From NCBI GenBank assembly GCA_035606665.1, contig DATNEY010000046.1:1-5683 (forward strand): a stretch of DNA of 5,683 nucleotides, read 5' to 3'. The translations under genes were made by a program, and so were the position numbers. This document shows positions 4,717 to 5,683 of the stretch, one piece after another. Each line of letters begins with the position of its first letter. Position 1 is the first letter of the stretch. The notes under the pieces were generated by a model, which was given only the letters and a program-made list of their open reading frames with translations, was not told where the DNA came from and made no database searches. The stretch is from DASUGC01 sp035606665 (GTDB lineage Bacteria; Acidobacteriota; Vicinamibacteria; Vicinamibacterales; SCN-69-37).

Positions 4717-5683
4717 CTATTGCGACCCGGCCGCGCGCCCGGCAGTCAACGCGACGAACTCCGGCTCGTGATCGACGCCGGCAACGGCGACGATGATGTA
4801 CTGCGTCTTGTTGTGGACGAACGTCATTGGCGCACCGGTGGTGCCGGCGGGCAGCTCGATCGCGGCGATGACCTTGCCCGTTTTCTTGTCGTACGCCCGG
4901 AACATCCTGCCGCCGCCGTGCGGCGGAACGCTCAGGCCTGCGGCGCTTCCCTCTCCCATGAACAGGAGCGTCTTGGTGAGCAGCGGCGCTGCGCGTCCGG
5001 GGTTGCCGAGGGGCGGAAGATTGAGCGCCTCGAGCGCCGGGTGATGGCGGGGGCCGTCGCCGTTCGGCACCATCCACAGGTGGTCGCCGGTGTTCAGATC
5101 GATCGCCGTGATCCGCCCGTACGGCGGCTTGACGAGCGGGAGTCCCTGAGGTCCGATTTTCTCGGCGACTCGGTCACTCCTGTTTCGATACGCAAAACGG
5201 TCGTCGCCCTTCACGAGCCCGCCCACCCACGGGAACGTGACCGACGGAACGTAGAGAATCCCGGTGTCGGGATCGAAGGCGGCCCCGGTCCAGTTCGCGC
5301 CGCCCACCCAGCCTGGAAGATAGGCAGTGCCCTGCTTTCCGTTCGGATCGTCGCTCGTCAAGGTCGGCGGCGTGAACAGCGAACCGAGGAGGAACCGCTT
5401 CGCGATCTCGACCGCTTCCGCGTGAAGCGCCGGCGTGAAGTCGATGAGATCGTCCGCCGTGAATGTCTGTCGGTCGAACGGCTTCGGTTTCGTCGGATAC
5501 GGCTGCGTCCTCGACGCCTGCTCGCCTGGCACGGTCGACGCGGGCACGGGCCGTTCCTCGATCGGCCACACGGGCGCGCCGGTCACGCGGTCGAAGACAA
5601 ACGTGAACGCCTGCTTCGTCACCTGGATGACCGCCTTGATCCGTCGCCGGTTCACCGTGATGTCGCCGAGGATTGGCGCCGCC
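4717..5683 (-). CDS. Quinoprotein (PQQ-binding propeller) dehydrogenase, C-terminal part
   Basis: The last 321 codons of a longer gene; the frame stays open to the right edge (PILGDITVNRR precedes the GTG at 5655, which is therefore not the start). The fragment matches membrane-type glucose/alcohol quinoprotein dehydrogenases: KAVIQVTKQAFTFVFDRVTG, PVWPIEERPVPASTVPGE, the blade motif GGANWTGAAFDPDTGILYVP, YGRITAIDLNTGDHLWMVPN, FRAYDKKTGKVIAAIELPAG and a final YIIVAVAG. This is an eight-bladed propeller type, unrelated in fold detail to the neighbouring sugar dehydrogenase although both use PQQ. It acts in the periplasm on a sugar or alcohol that cannot be named. An HGGGR segment and an HHPALEALNLPPLGNPGRAA loop sit in the last part. 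Its stop is 17 bp from the end of the convergent gene, and no terminator hairpin lies between them. Confidence 0.92.
   Translation of the reverse strand, partial: AAPILGDITVNRRRIKAVIQVTKQAFTFVFDRVTGAPVWPIEERPVPASTVPGEQASRTQPYPTKPKPFDRQTFTADDLIDFTPALHAEAVEIAKRFLLGSLFTPPTLTSDDPNGKQGTAYLPGWVGGANWTGAAFDPDTGILYVPSVTFPWVGGLVKGDDRFAYRNRSDRVAEKIGPQGLPLVKPPYGRITAIDLNTGDHLWMVPNGDGPRHHPALEALNLPPLGNPGRAAPLLTKTLLFMGEGSAAGLSVPPHGGGRMFRAYDKKTGKVIAAIELPAGTTGAPMTFVHNKTQYIIVAVAGVDHEPEFVALTAGRAAGSQ

Overview
The window reads as high-GC DNA from a Gram-negative soil or sediment-type bacterium. Two secreted PQQ-type dehydrogenases beside a secreted cupin would fit Acidobacteriota (Vicinamibacter-like) or a similar phylum, but that is inference from gene style only. 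No rRNA, tRNA, CRISPR array or transposase is visible.

Left part (1-2539): a run of small, unrelated, same-strand genes, each followed by an imperfect palindrome with the architecture of an integron attC site (R''-L''-L'-R', with one extra unpaired base in the L'' arm). I propose five sites: 314-383, 946-1032, 1555-1634, 1751-1822 and 2481-2539. They divide the region into the tail of one cassette (SnoaL-like protein, cut by the window edge) and four complete cassettes: a 181-aa protein of unknown function (about 378-1026), a HicA/HicB toxin-antitoxin pair (about 1027-1628), a geneless 188-bp cassette with a possible folded RNA (about 1629-1816), and an isoprenylcysteine-methyltransferase-like membrane protein (about 1817-2533). 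No integrase is in the window, so this is either the distal end of an integron whose intI lies to the left, or an integrase-less attC cluster.

Middle (2540-2789): about 250 bp without a convincing gene. It holds two sets of inverted repeats and the leader of the next operon.

Right part (2790-5683): ordinary-looking chromosomal metabolism. A secreted cupin protein and a secreted PQQ-dependent sugar dehydrogenase (sGDH/YliI-like) form a tight + strand pair. Convergent to them, with a 17-bp gap, is the C-terminal part of a second, structurally different quinoprotein dehydrogenase on the - strand, running off the right edge. Both enzymes would oxidise sugars or alcohols in the periplasm with PQQ. 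The cupin's role is unknown.

Base composition supports a boundary between the two halves: a sample of the methyltransferase gene (2281-2340) has 31/60 G+C, while a sample of the sugar dehydrogenase gene (4201-4260) has 43/60.
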